The notes beneath the pieces are model-generated. The model was given only the letters and a program-made list of their open reading frames with translations. It did no database searches and was not told the DNA's origin. Shown here piece after piece: positions 55,478 through 64,000 of a stretch of 64,000 nucleotides of DNA (the first letter of the stretch is position 1; each line of letters opens with the position of its first letter). Made by a program: the position numbers and the translations under genes. Source of the stretch: Marinobacter sp. F4216 (GTDB taxonomy: Bacteria > Pseudomonadota > Gammaproteobacteria > Pseudomonadales > Oleiphilaceae); the NCBI RefSeq assembly GCF_019931195.1, contig NZ_JAIOUO010000002.1, forward strand, positions 1-64,000, written 5' to 3'.

Positions 55478-56224
55478 ATGGTTGCCAGACTAAATGTGCG
55501 AAACGTTATTGCTATGGTTGGTTTGATCTCCGGCTTCGGGATCGCATCGTCGGTATCGGCTGGTGAGGTTGAAGATGCTATTGCCGAGCGTCTTACCTCC
55601 ATGGTTCCCGGCTTGAAGATCGAGTCTGTTGAGGAATCCGAGGCCAAAGGGCTGTACACGGTCGAAACCAGCAGCGGAGACACCATTTACAGTACAGCCG
55701 ATGGCAAATATCTGTTGAACGGTGATCTGCTTCGGTTAACGGAAGCGGGTGTCGCCAATGTGACCGAAGAGGCCCGGGCCAACCGCCGCAACGAATTGAT
55801 GGCCAGCTATGGCGATGGGCAGGCGATCAGCTTTCCGGCGGATGGCGAGGAGAAGGCGGTGATTGATGTCTTTACGGACATTGACTGCCCCTACTGCCGC
55901 AAGCTGCACGATGAGGTTCCGCAGTTGAATGCTTACGGCATCACCGTTAATTACTATGGTTTTCCCCGCTCCGGTCCCGGTACGCCGTCGTTTGATAAAT
56001 ACGTGTCGGTCTGGTGTTCCGAAGACCAGCAGGCAGCGATGGATGCAGCCAAAGGAGGGCGTTCGGTTGAGCCTGCCAAGTGTGACAACCCGGTGCAGGA
56101 GCAATTCCAGCTCGGTGGTCGCGTCGGGGTGACCGGTACACCGGCGATCATTCTGGAAGACGGTAACATCGTGCGCGGGTACGTGCCTGCGGCTAACCTT
56201 GCCAAGGGGCTTGGCTTGCTCTGA
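55478..56224 (+). CDS. dsbC: Periplasmic thiol:disulfide isomerase DsbC
   Basis: DsbC reshuffles wrong disulfides in the periplasm. The 248-residue protein has a Sec signal (cleavage near SVSA|G, residue 28), an N-terminal dimerization domain and a thioredoxin domain with CPYC (137-140) and the cis-Pro loop GVTGTPAIIL. A second Cys pair (CSE...KCD) is present as in other DsbC proteins. ATG 55478 is the start; longer frames run into no signal. Confidence 0.94.
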   Translation: MVARLNVRNVIAMVGLISGFGIASSVSAGEVEDAIAERLTSMVPGLKIESVEESEAKGLYTVETSSGDTIYSTADGKYLLNGDLLRLTEAGVANVTEEARANRRNELMASYGDGQAISFPADGEEKAVIDVFTDIDCPYCRKLHDEVPQLNAYGITVNYYGFPRSGPGTPSFDKYVSVWCSEDQQAAMDAAKGGRSVEPAKCDNPVQEQFQLGGRVGVTGTPAIILEDGNIVRGYVPAANLAKGLGLL

Positions 56225-56360
56225 TTTCCAACCTTCTGCCATGCCGGCCTGGGACTCGCACTGGTCGTGATGCGTTTCCAGGCCGGGGCTTATCAGTGGC
56301 ACCCTAATCAGTATACTATGCCCCCTCTTAGTGAATTTTTCGGGATCAGAGGGTAATAGT

Positions 56361-57662
56361 TTGAAGGACGTTAGTGTCGGAATTTGCGGACTGGGGACCG
56401 TTGGTAGCGGTACGTTCAATGTCTTGACCCGTAATGCCCGGCTGATTGCCGGCAGGGCAGGCTGCAGTATTAACATCATCCGAATCGCCAGTCGTCGTCC
56501 CCGTGACGATATGGATCTTGGTGACATTCCTTTCACCACCGACATCTTTGATGTCGTCAACGACCCCTCTGTTGATATTGTTGTTGAGCTGATTGGCGGC
56601 TACGACACGGCCAAGGAATTGGTCTTGGCAGCCATTCGCAATGGCAAGCACGTGGTCACCGCCAACAAGGCGCTGATCGCCGTGCACGGCAACGAAATTT
56701 TTGACGCTGCCCAGAAAGCCGGTGTGGTTGTAGCGTACGAAGCCGGTGTGGCCGGTGGTATTCCGGTGATCAAGGCGATTCGCGAGGGTATGGCCGCCAA
56801 CCGTATTGACTGGATCGCGGGCATCATCAACGGCACCGGGAACTACATCCTGACTGAGATGCGGGCCGGTCGCGAGTTTGCCGAAGTGCTCAAGGAAGCA
56901 CAGGAGCTGGGTTATGCCGAGGCAGACCCGACTTTTGATGTTGAGGGTATCGACGCGGCCCATAAGCTGACCATCCTGGCATCCGCGGGTTTTGGTGTTC
57001 CCCTGCAGTTTGAGAAAGGCTTTACCGAGGGGATTTCCAAGATTACCCCTTACGACATCGCCCATGCAGAATTGCTCGGTTACCGCATCAAGCATCTGGG
57101 CATTGCCCGTCGCCGTGAGGACGGTATCGAATTGAGAGTTCATCCGACGCTGATTCCCCAAAGCCATCTCATTGCCAAGGTCGATGGCGTGCTGAACGCC
57201 GTTCTGGTGGATGGCGACGCCGTTGGCCAGACCATGTATTACGGCCCAGGCGCCGGTGACGAGGCAACGGCTTCTGCTGTAATCGCTGACATCGTTGATG
57301 TGGCTCGAGCCGTTTCCGTCGGCAGCGAGCAGCGGATTCCCTATCTCGGATTTGAGCCGGAAGCAGTAGAAGATCTTTCCGTGCTGCCCATGGAGGACGT
57401 GCATTCGGCTTATTACCTCCGGATTACGGCGCTCGACCGCCCGGGGGTGCTGGCTAACATTTCTTCCATCCTGAGTGAGCATGGCATCAACATTGAGTCC
57501 ATCATGCAGAAAGAATCCGAACTCAAGGATGGGCGCATACCGGTGATTATCCTGACCCACACGGTTCAGGAACGGCAGATGAACCAGGCTATCGAAGAAT
57601 TGGAAGCTCTGGCCGACACGGATGGCCAGGTGGTTCGCATCCGCGCTGAAAACTTTAACTGA
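56361..57662 (+). CDS. hom: Homoserine dehydrogenase
   Basis: Hom reduces aspartate semialdehyde to homoserine for Thr and Met. The 433-residue protein has the NAD-binding motif GLGTVGSGT (10-18), NKALIAVHG, AGVAGGIPVIKAIREG, GIINGTGNYILTEM with the DPTFDVEGIDAAHKL block, and a C-terminal ACT domain (about 350-420) for feedback control. I start at TTG 56361, with AGAGGG upstream; the Pseudomonas protein begins at the equivalent residue. It is followed 11 bases on by thrC. Confidence 0.95.
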   Translation: MKDVSVGICGLGTVGSGTFNVLTRNARLIAGRAGCSINIIRIASRRPRDDMDLGDIPFTTDIFDVVNDPSVDIVVELIGGYDTAKELVLAAIRNGKHVVTANKALIAVHGNEIFDAAQKAGVVVAYEAGVAGGIPVIKAIREGMAANRIDWIAGIINGTGNYILTEMRAGREFAEVLKEAQELGYAEADPTFDVEGIDAAHKLTILASAGFGVPLQFEKGFTEGISKITPYDIAHAELLGYRIKHLGIARRREDGIELRVHPTLIPQSHLIAKVDGVLNAVLVDGDAVGQTMYYGPGAGDEATASAVIADIVDVARAVSVGSEQRIPYLGFEPEAVEDLSVLPMEDVHSAYYLRITALDRPGVLANISSILSEHGINIESIMQKESELKDGRIPVIILTHTVQERQMNQAIEELEALADTDGQVVRIRAENFN

Positions 57663-57673
57663 CAGGTACCCCA

Positions 57674-59074
57674 GTGAGATACATCAGTACGCGGGGTGAA
57701 GCTCCCGCATTGGGCTTTGAGGACGTTCTGTTAACTGGCCTGGCCTCCGATGGCGGCCTGTATGTGCCCGAATCCCTCCCGCATTTCAGTCTTGAAGAAA
57801 TTCGCAGTTGGCGCGGGCTCCCATACAGCGAGCTGGCGTTTAACGTGATGTATCCGTTTGTGGATGACGCGGTTCCGGAGGATGACTTCCGGAAGATGCT
57901 GGAGGAAACCTACGCGGCCTTCAATCACAAGGCCGTGGCGCCGCTGGTCCAGCTTGACAGCAACGAGTGGGTGATGGAGCTGTTCCGCGGGCCGACCCTC
58001 GCGTTCAAGGACTTTGCTCTGCAGTTGCTGGGACGCCTGCTGGATTATGTGCTGGAAAAGCGCAACCAGCATGTGGTGATCATGGGGGCCACCTCCGGTG
58101 ACACCGGTTCGGCCGCTATAGAGGGATGCCGCCGCTGCAAGCATGTGGACATCTTTATCCTGCATCCTCACGAGCGGGTTTCTGAAGTGCAGCGTCGTCA
58201 AATGACGACCGTGCTGGGCGACAACATCCACAACATAGCCGTTCGCGGCAACTTTGACGACTGTCAGCGCATGGTCAAGGATAGCTTTGGTAATCAGAGC
58301 TTCCTGGGCGGCAAGACGCAGCTGGCTGCCGTCAATTCCATCAACTGGGCCCGGATCATGGCCCAGATTGTCTACTACTTTCAGGCGTCCCTGGCTCTGG
58401 GCGGTCCGGACCGGAGTATGGCGTTCTCGGTACCGACCGGGAACTTTGGTGACATCTTTGCCGGTTACCTGGCAAAGAAGATGGGGCTGCCGATTTCCCA
58501 GCTGGTCATTGCCACCAACCGAAACGACATCCTGCACCGTTTCATGAGCGGCAACCGCTATGAGCAGCGTACGCTGGAGCACACCCTGTCGCCGAGCATG
58601 GACATCATGGTGTCCAGTAACTTTGAGCGCCTGTTGTTCGATCTTCATGGGCGTAACGGCGAGGCCATCAAGACGCTGCTTGAAGACGCCGCAAAGGGGC
58701 CGGTGAGTATTGAGGATTACCGCTGGCGGCACGCCCGCAAGCTGTTCGATAGTGACACGGTGGACGACCAGGCGACCTGCGATACCATCCGGGAAATCTA
58801 CGAGCAGAACGAGTACCTGCTTGACCCCCACACGGCCATTGGTGTGCGTGCTGCCCGGAACTGTCGTCGCGATGACAAGGTGCCGATGATCACCCTGGGT
58901 ACCGCGCATCCGGCCAAGTTCCCGGACGCCATTGCCGAGTCGGGGCTGACTGTGAAGCCGGTGTTGCCGGCCCATATGGCAGACCTGTTCGACCGTGAGG
59001 AGCGTTACACCGTGCTGGATAACAACATTGCCGGTGTCCAGGAGTTCATCGCTTCCCACTGGAAAAATGCCTGA
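57674..59074 (+). CDS. thrC: Threonine synthase
   Basis: ThrC converts phosphohomoserine to threonine with PLP. The 466-residue protein has the PLP-Lys motif PTLAFKDFALQ, the GATSGDTGSAAIEG phosphate loop and FSVPTGNFGDIFAGYLAKKM. It uses GTG 57674. Length is normal for the long bacterial form. Confidence 0.96.
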   Translation: MRYISTRGEAPALGFEDVLLTGLASDGGLYVPESLPHFSLEEIRSWRGLPYSELAFNVMYPFVDDAVPEDDFRKMLEETYAAFNHKAVAPLVQLDSNEWVMELFRGPTLAFKDFALQLLGRLLDYVLEKRNQHVVIMGATSGDTGSAAIEGCRRCKHVDIFILHPHERVSEVQRRQMTTVLGDNIHNIAVRGNFDDCQRMVKDSFGNQSFLGGKTQLAAVNSINWARIMAQIVYYFQASLALGGPDRSMAFSVPTGNFGDIFAGYLAKKMGLPISQLVIATNRNDILHRFMSGNRYEQRTLEHTLSPSMDIMVSSNFERLLFDLHGRNGEAIKTLLEDAAKGPVSIEDYRWRHARKLFDSDTVDDQATCDTIREIYEQNEYLLDPHTAIGVRAARNCRRDDKVPMITLGTAHPAKFPDAIAESGLTVKPVLPAHMADLFDREERYTVLDNNIAGVQEFIASHWKNA

Positions 59075-59080
59075 TCCGGC

Positions 59081-60814
59081 ATGACTTCCAAAAAGATCGT
59101 TCGACGCCCCAGGCCGGAGCAGGCTCCGGCCTGGGGGCAATCGCTTCCTCCGATACTCCAGCGTCTGTATGCCGCCCGAGGTGTCAGCTCGGACGAGCAG
59201 CTTGACTATACCCTTCGATCCCTCGCCTCACCGATGTCCCTGAAGGGGATGGAACGAGCTATCGAGTTGCTCGCGAAGGCGGTGGAGCAACAGCAGCGCG
59301 TTGTTATCCTGGGTGACTTCGATGCCGATGGCGCGACGAGCACCGCCGTGGCAATGCTGGGGTTGTCCATGCTGGGGCTCCGGAATGTCGATTTTCGGGT
59401 ACCCAGCCGGTTCTCTGATGGTTACGGACTGACACCTGGCATCATCGAACGGTTGCGGGATGACGGCGATCTGCCCGATCTGCTGGTAACCGTAGACAAT
59501 GGCATTTCTGCCATCGAGGGCGTCAGGGCCGCCCGTGATCTGGGGGTCAAGGTGGTGATCACCGATCATCACCTCGCGGGGAAGGAGTTGCCGGAAGCGG
59601 ACGCCATCGTGAACCCGAATCAGCCCGGTTGTGAATTCCTCAGCAAGAACGCCGCTGGTGTCGGGGTGATGTTCTATGTGCTGACAGGGTTGCGAAAACG
59701 GCTGCGGGACAGCGGACGCTTGCCCACGCCGGAACCGAATCTGGGCAAACTGCTGGATCTGGTGGCGCTGGGAACCGTGGCGGATGTTGTGCCGCTGGAC
59801 CATAACAATCGGATCTTTGTCGAGCAGGGAATTCGTCGCATCCGTCAGGGGGCCGCGCGACCGGGCATTCTTGCGCTGCTTGAGGTGGCCGGGCGAGATC
59901 ACTCGGCCATCAGTTCTTCTGATCTGGGGTTTGTGGTGGGGCCCCGGCTCAATGCGGCGGGTCGCCTGGATGACATGAGCGTGGGTATTGCCTGTTTGCT
60001 GGCTGACAGCGAACAGGAAGCGCAACGCCTCGCCCGAGAGCTGGATACCTTCAACAGGGAACGCCGAAACATCGAGCGGGATATGAAGGCTCAGGCGCAG
60101 GAGCTGCTGGCATCTATGTCGCTGGATCTTGAAGGATTGCCCTGGGGATTGGCGCTGTTTGATCCGGACTGGCACCAGGGCGTGATTGGTATCCTGGCGG
60201 CAAGAATCCGGGAGCAAACCCATCGCCCCACCATTGCCTTTGCCAGCGACGACAATGGAGAAGACATCAAGGGCTCGGCCCGATCAATTCCAGGGCTGCA
60301 CATTCGGGATGTTCTGGCGTCTGTGGATGCCCGGCATCCGGGTATGATCAAAAAGTTCGGCGGGCACGCCATGGCCGCTGGAATGACCCTGGCTCGCGAG
60401 GACCTTGAGCAATTTTCCCGGGCTTTCGATGAGGTCGTGCGGGAATCCCTGGGCGCCGAGGACCTGGAAGCCACCATCGTGACCGATGGCCCGCTCAGTG
60501 TCGATGAACTGTGTCTGGATACGGCCCTGCTTCTTAAACGATCAGGCCCCTGGGGGCAGCATTTCCCCGAACCGGTGTTCGACGGCGAGTTTCACGTGGT
60601 AAGCCAGCGTATTGTTGGAGAGAACCATCTCAAAGTGGTGCTCAAATCCGTGGAAGGCGGCGATCTCGTTGACGGTATTGCTTTCAACACCGGGCCGGAA
60701 GTGCCGGACTTCACCCGCACGGGGGCCAGGGTGGTCTACAAACCCGATGCCAACACCTTCCGTGGCCGGACAACCCTGCAGCTGCTGATCGACCACCTTG
60801 AACCCCTGGCCTAG
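59081..60814 (+). CDS. recJ: Single-stranded-DNA-specific exonuclease RecJ
   Basis: RecJ degrades ssDNA 5'-to-3' in RecF recombination and repair. The 577-residue protein has the DHH-family motifs VILGDFDADGATSTA, TVDNGIS, ITDHHLAG, ALGTVADVVPL and a DHHA1 region with GGHAMAAGMTL, then an OB-like domain. It starts 6 bases after thrC. Confidence 0.96.
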   Translation: MTSKKIVRRPRPEQAPAWGQSLPPILQRLYAARGVSSDEQLDYTLRSLASPMSLKGMERAIELLAKAVEQQQRVVILGDFDADGATSTAVAMLGLSMLGLRNVDFRVPSRFSDGYGLTPGIIERLRDDGDLPDLLVTVDNGISAIEGVRAARDLGVKVVITDHHLAGKELPEADAIVNPNQPGCEFLSKNAAGVGVMFYVLTGLRKRLRDSGRLPTPEPNLGKLLDLVALGTVADVVPLDHNNRIFVEQGIRRIRQGAARPGILALLEVAGRDHSAISSSDLGFVVGPRLNAAGRLDDMSVGIACLLADSEQEAQRLARELDTFNRERRNIERDMKAQAQELLASMSLDLEGLPWGLALFDPDWHQGVIGILAARIREQTHRPTIAFASDDNGEDIKGSARSIPGLHIRDVLASVDARHPGMIKKFGGHAMAAGMTLAREDLEQFSRAFDEVVRESLGAEDLEATIVTDGPLSVDELCLDTALLLKRSGPWGQHFPEPVFDGEFHVVSQRIVGENHLKVVLKSVEGGDLVDGIAFNTGPEVPDFTRTGARVVYKPDANTFRGRTTLQLLIDHLEPLA

Positions 60815-60908
60815 GGGTTCGGTTTACCGCGGCTGATTTGGCTGCAGAATTCCGGTAGAATCCCGCCACTGTTTTTACTCACCATTTTCAAGAGCGAGTA
60901 AGGGTTTC

Positions 60909-62004
60909 ATGGAAATTAATCCCATTGTGACGAAGATTAAAGAGCTTCGTGAGCGCACTGAAGCGCTCAGGGGGTATCTTTGACTACGACCAGCGTAGTG
61001 AGCGTCTGGTTGAAGTAGAACGCGAACTGGAACAGCCCTCCGTCTGGGACGATCCCGAGCGGGCCCAGGGGCTGGGTAAGGAACGCGCCGATCTGGAATT
61101 GATCGTCAAGACCATCGACAACCTGACCAACGGTCTTTCTGATGCAGAGAGCCTGCTGGACATGGCGGTGGAAGAGGACGATGAAGGTACCGTTGAGGAG
61201 ATCGAGTCGGATCTTGGCGGCCTGGATCAGGAACTCGAGAAGCTGGAATTCCGCCGCATGTTTTCCGGTGAGATGGACGCCAACAATGCCTACCTGGATA
61301 TCCAGGCTGGTTCCGGAGGTACCGAAGCCCAGGACTGGGGCAACATGCTGCTGAGAATGTACCTGCGCTGGGCTGAGCGTCGCGGTTTCAAAGCCGAGAT
61401 TGTCGAACTGCAGGAAGGTGAAGTGGCCGGCATCAAGAGCGCCACGGTCCACATTCAGGGTGACTATGCCTACGGGTGGTTGCGCACTGAAACCGGCGTT
61501 CATCGCCTGGTTCGGAAGTCGCCGTTCGATTCCGGCAACCGTCGTCATACCTCGTTTTCTTCGGTATTTGTGTCACCGGAAGTGGACGACAGCTTCGAGA
61601 TTGAAATCAATCCGGCGGATCTGCGCGTGGATGTTTACCGCGCCTCCGGTGCTGGTGGTCAGCACGTTAACCGGACCGAATCGGCGGTTCGTCTGACCCA
61701 CAACCCCACCGGCATTGTCGTGGCCTGTCAGGCTGGCCGAAGCCAGCACCAGAACAAAGACCAGGCCATGAAACAGCTGAAAGCCAAGCTGTTCGAGCGC
61801 GAGATGCAGGAGCGCAACGCCGAGAAGCAGAAGGCCGAGGACGCCAAAGCCGACATCGGCTGGGGTAGCCAGATCCGTTCCTACGTGCTGGACGACAGTC
61901 GTATCAAGGATCTGCGCACCAAGGTGGAAACCAGCAATACCCAGGCCGTGCTGGATGGTGACATCGATAAGTTCATCGAAGCCAGCCTGAAGATGGCGCT
62001 GTAA
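60909..62004 (+). CDS. prfB: Peptide chain release factor 2, with programmed +1 frameshift
   Basis: RF2 reads UGA and UAA. The first 24 codons (60909-60980) end at an in-frame TGA (60981-60983); ribosomes slip +1 at CTT-T and continue from GAC at 60982, giving 364 residues, near the usual 365. The slippery site CTTTGAC and the upstream SD-like AGGGGG are intact. The protein carries SPF (RKSPFDSG) for stop recognition and the GGQ motif in [14 protein letters not shown]2 level thus controls its own synthesis. PrmC, its methyltransferase, is at 14899. Confidence 0.97.
60970..60984 (+). promoter_or_regulatory. RF2 programmed +1 frameshift site
   Basis: An SD-like AGGGGG stretch sits three bases before the CTT slippage codon, followed by the TGA stop and C, the same arrangement as in E. 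coli prfB. When RF2 is scarce, the ribosome pauses at TGA and shifts one base. Confidence 0.95.
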
Positions 62005-62052
62005 GCAACAGCGCCAGACGAACCCGGACATCCCCGATTTTAGTGAGCCAAC

Positions 62053-63585
62053 ATGACTGAACACACTCAGAATGCACAGCACGAGGACAACAAGCTGATT
62101 GCCGAGCGCCGCGCCAAGCTGGCGGACATGCGCACCCAGGGCAATCCGTTCCCCAATGACTTCCGTCGCGACGCCACGGCAGCCGAGCTGCAGGAGAAAT
62201 ACGGCGACAAGAGCAAGGAAGAGTTGGAAGCGCTGGATATCAAGGTGGCCATTGCCGGTCGCATGATGCTGGATCGGAAAGCGTTCAAAGTGGTTCAGGA
62301 CATGACCGGGCGTATCCAGATCTATGCCACCAAACACGTGCAGAAAGACACAAAGCACTGGGATATGGGCGATATCGTTGGAGTCCGGGGTACCCTGTGC
62401 AAGTCCGGCAAGGGTGACCTGTATGTGATGATGGATGAGTATGTCCTGCTCACCAAGTCACTGCGTCCGCTGCCGGAGAAACACAAGGGCCTGACCGATA
62501 TGGAAGCCCGCTACCGGCACCGGTATGTGGACCTGATGGTGAACGAGGAAACTCGCAAGACGTTCCAGATTCGCACGAGCCTGATCAATGCCATGCGGAA
62601 CTATTTCAACGCCCGCGGCTTCATGGAAGTGGAAACGCCGATGCTGCAGGTGATTCCGGGCGGTGCGACTGCACGTCCGTTTATCACTCACCATAATGCG
62701 CTTGGTCGCGATATGTACATGCGCATCGCGCCAGAGCTGTACCTCAAGCGTCTGGTGGTGGGCGGCTTCGAGCGGGTGTTCGAGATCAATCGCAACTTCC
62801 GTAACGAGGGCTTGTCCACCCGGCACAACCCGGAATTCACCATGGTGGAGTTCTACCAGGCCTATGCGGATTACAACGACCTGATGGACCTCACCGAAGA
62901 TATGCTGCGCCAGATTACCAGGGAGGTATTGGGCACCACGACCGTGGTCAACACCCGCGAACTGGCCAATGGCGACACCGAAACTGTCGAATACGATTTC
63001 GGCAAACCGTTCCGTCGCATGACTGTGGTGGAGGCCATCCTTGAGCACAATCCGGACATCCAGGCCGGTCAACTGGGTGACGAAGCCAGCGCGCGCCGCG
63101 TCGCAGACTCGCTCGGCATCCCGCTGAAGGACAACTGGGGGCTGGGTAAGGCTCAGATCGAGATTTTTGAAGCTACGGCAGAGCACAAGCTGGTTCAGCC
63201 GACCTTCATCACCGATTACCCGAAAGAGGTGTCTCCGCTGGCCCGCTGCAAGGACAGCGATCCGTTCGTCACCGAACGGTTCGAATTCTTCGTCGGTGGT
63301 CGTGAGCTGGCCAATGGTTTCTCTGAGCTTAACGATGCCGAGGACCAGGCTGAGCGCTTCCACGCCCAGGTGGCTGAAAAGGACGCCGGGGATGACGAGG
63401 CCATGTTCTACGACGAAGACTACGTCATGGCTCTGGAATACGGCCTGCCGCCCACCGCCGGTGAAGGTATCGGTATCGACCGTCTGGCCATGCTGCTGAC
63501 CGACAGTCCGTCCATCCGTGACGTGATTCTGTTCCCGGCCATGCGTCCGGAGCATAAGGTCGAGATTCATCAGGACGAGAAGTAA
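62053..63585 (+). CDS. lysS: Lysine--tRNA ligase, class II
   Basis: The 510-residue enzyme charges tRNA-Lys. An N-terminal OB-fold anticodon-binding domain (about 60-170) precedes the class II core: motif 2 [20 protein letters not shown] and motif 3 [30 protein letters not shown]. It lies 48 bases after prfB, the same order as in E. coli. Confidence 0.97.
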   Translation: MTEHTQNAQHEDNKLIAERRAKLADMRTQGNPFPNDFRRDATAAELQEKYGDKSKEELEALDIKVAIAGRMMLDRKAFKVVQDMTGRIQIYATKHVQKDTKHWDMGDIVGVRGTLCKSGKGDLYVMMDEYVLLTKSLRPLPEKHKGLTDMEARYRHRYVDLMVNEETRKTFQIRTSLINAMRNYFNARGFMEVETPMLQVIPGGATARPFITHHNALGRDMYMRIAPELYLKRLVVGGFERVFEINRNFRNEGLSTRHNPEFTMVEFYQAYADYNDLMDLTEDMLRQITREVLGTTTVVNTRELANGDTETVEYDFGKPFRRMTVVEAILEHNPDIQAGQLGDEASARRVADSLGIPLKDNWGLGKAQIEIFEATAEHKLVQPTFITDYPKEVSPLARCKDSDPFVTERFEFFVGGRELANGFSELNDAEDQAERFHAQVAEKDAGDDEAMFYDEDYVMALEYGLPPTAGEGIGIDRLAMLLTDSPSIRDVILFPAMRPEHKVEIHQDEK

Positions 63586-63587
63586 CC

Positions 63588-64000
63588 ATGCATCCGGTCG
63601 AGGCTCTGGCAAATCAGCTCAGGCCTGACCGGGGCTGGTCCGAACACCTTGCCCCGGAGTTCCGCGAGCCCTACATGCATAGGCTTGCGGAATTCCTGGC
63701 TCAGGAAGAGCAGGCGGGCAAGGTGCTGTTTCCCTCCAGCAAGCACTGTTTTAACGCCCTCAATACCACGTCACTGGACAAGGTATCCGTGGTGATTCTG
63801 GGGCAGGACCCCTACCACGGCCCGGGACAGGCCCATGGCCTTTGCTTCTCGGTGCGGCCGGAGGTGCCTGCGCCACCGTCTCTGGTGAATATATTCAAGG
63901 AAATCCAGGCGGACCTGGGTATTTCACCGCCGGATCATGGCTGCCTTCAGCCCTGGGCAGAAGAGGGCGTGTTGTTGCTTAACAGCGTGCTGACGGTGGT
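63588..64000 (+). CDS. ung: Uracil-DNA glycosylase (3' truncated by the window)
   Basis: Ung removes uracil from DNA. The 137 visible residues contain the catalytic motif GQDPYHG (72-78, Asp74) and the segments [21 protein letters not shown] and [15 protein letters not shown], all family-typical. The gene starts 2 bases after lysS and the rest lies outside the window. Confidence 0.95.
   Translation, partial: MHPVEALANQLRPDRGWSEHLAPEFREPYMHRLAEFLAQEEQAGKVLFPSSKHCFNALNTTSLDKVSVVILGQDPYHGPGQAHGLCFSVRPEVPAPPSLVNIFKEIQADLGISPPDHGCLQPWAEEGVLLLNSVLTV

Overview
The window is about 64 kb of gene-dense, moderately GC-rich gammaproteobacterial chromosome. Gene order matches the Pseudomonas/Marinobacter core: ychF-pth-rplY-prs-tRNA-Gln-ispE-lolB-TPR lipoprotein, then hemA-prfA-prmC-moeB; rpsP-rimM-trmD-rplS; xerD-dsbC-hom-thrC-recJ-prfB-lysS. 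A TAXI-type TRAP transporter, an adjacent DUF1244/HopJ pair and a long acetyl-CoA hydrolase/transferase suggest a marine Marinobacter-like organism. That assignment is inferred from protein resemblance and synteny, not from a database match. I see no insertion sequence, prophage, integrase of mobile type or CRISPR array.

Layout. 1-3944: two tandem paralogous surface-type proteins, each with an Ig-like domain followed by eight propeller-like repeats; the first has a very long Glu-Pro linker encoded by a minisatellite. 3997-12300 (minus): alpha/beta hydrolase, tRNA-Met with its own promoter and terminator, then translation and envelope genes (ychF, pth, rplY, prs, tRNA-Gln, ispE, lolB, TPR lipoprotein). 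12535-16528 (plus): hemA-prfA-prmC-moeB, without murI, converging on phrB (minus). 18162-22776 (plus): DUF432-like protein, MscS channel, RimB-type retropepsin-like protein, RimK glutamate ligase, AstE/aspartoacylase-like hydrolase and YjbQ, tightly packed as one apparent operon. 22980-26218: TAXI solute-binding protein and fused TRAP permease with a terminator between them.

26312-29017 (minus): PhoH/PIN ATPase, CBS protein and START-domain protein; a DUF2804 gene lies divergent. 30203-32773 (minus): DUF1244-HopJ-minC-minD-minE, with the first three genes joined by ATGA overlaps. 32889-41014 (plus): dinB with a LexA-like box, a Tas-type aldo/keto reductase, a small secreted protein, the acetyl-CoA hydrolase/transferase overlapping a SlyD-like FKBP, and an RstAB-like two-component pair. 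41276-45317: glpK, an orphan FbpC-like ABC ATPase following argF (both minus), and monothiol glutaredoxin grxD. 45326-50668 (minus): TonB-like protein, DUF1631 protein, CorB/CNNM-like protein and YpjD. 50852-64000 (plus): ffh, the rpsP operon, xerD-dsbC-hom-thrC-recJ, prfB with its intact programmed +1 frameshift site, lysS and the start of ung.

Most of the window is ordinary housekeeping sequence. The parts most worth a second look are the DUF432-MscS-RimB-RimK-AstE-like cluster, which could be a glutamate-ligation writer/eraser module linked to a channel; the HopJ-DUF1244-minCDE coupling; the tandem Ig/propeller proteins; and the DUF1631-TonB pair. No intergenic stretch exceeds about 300 bases.
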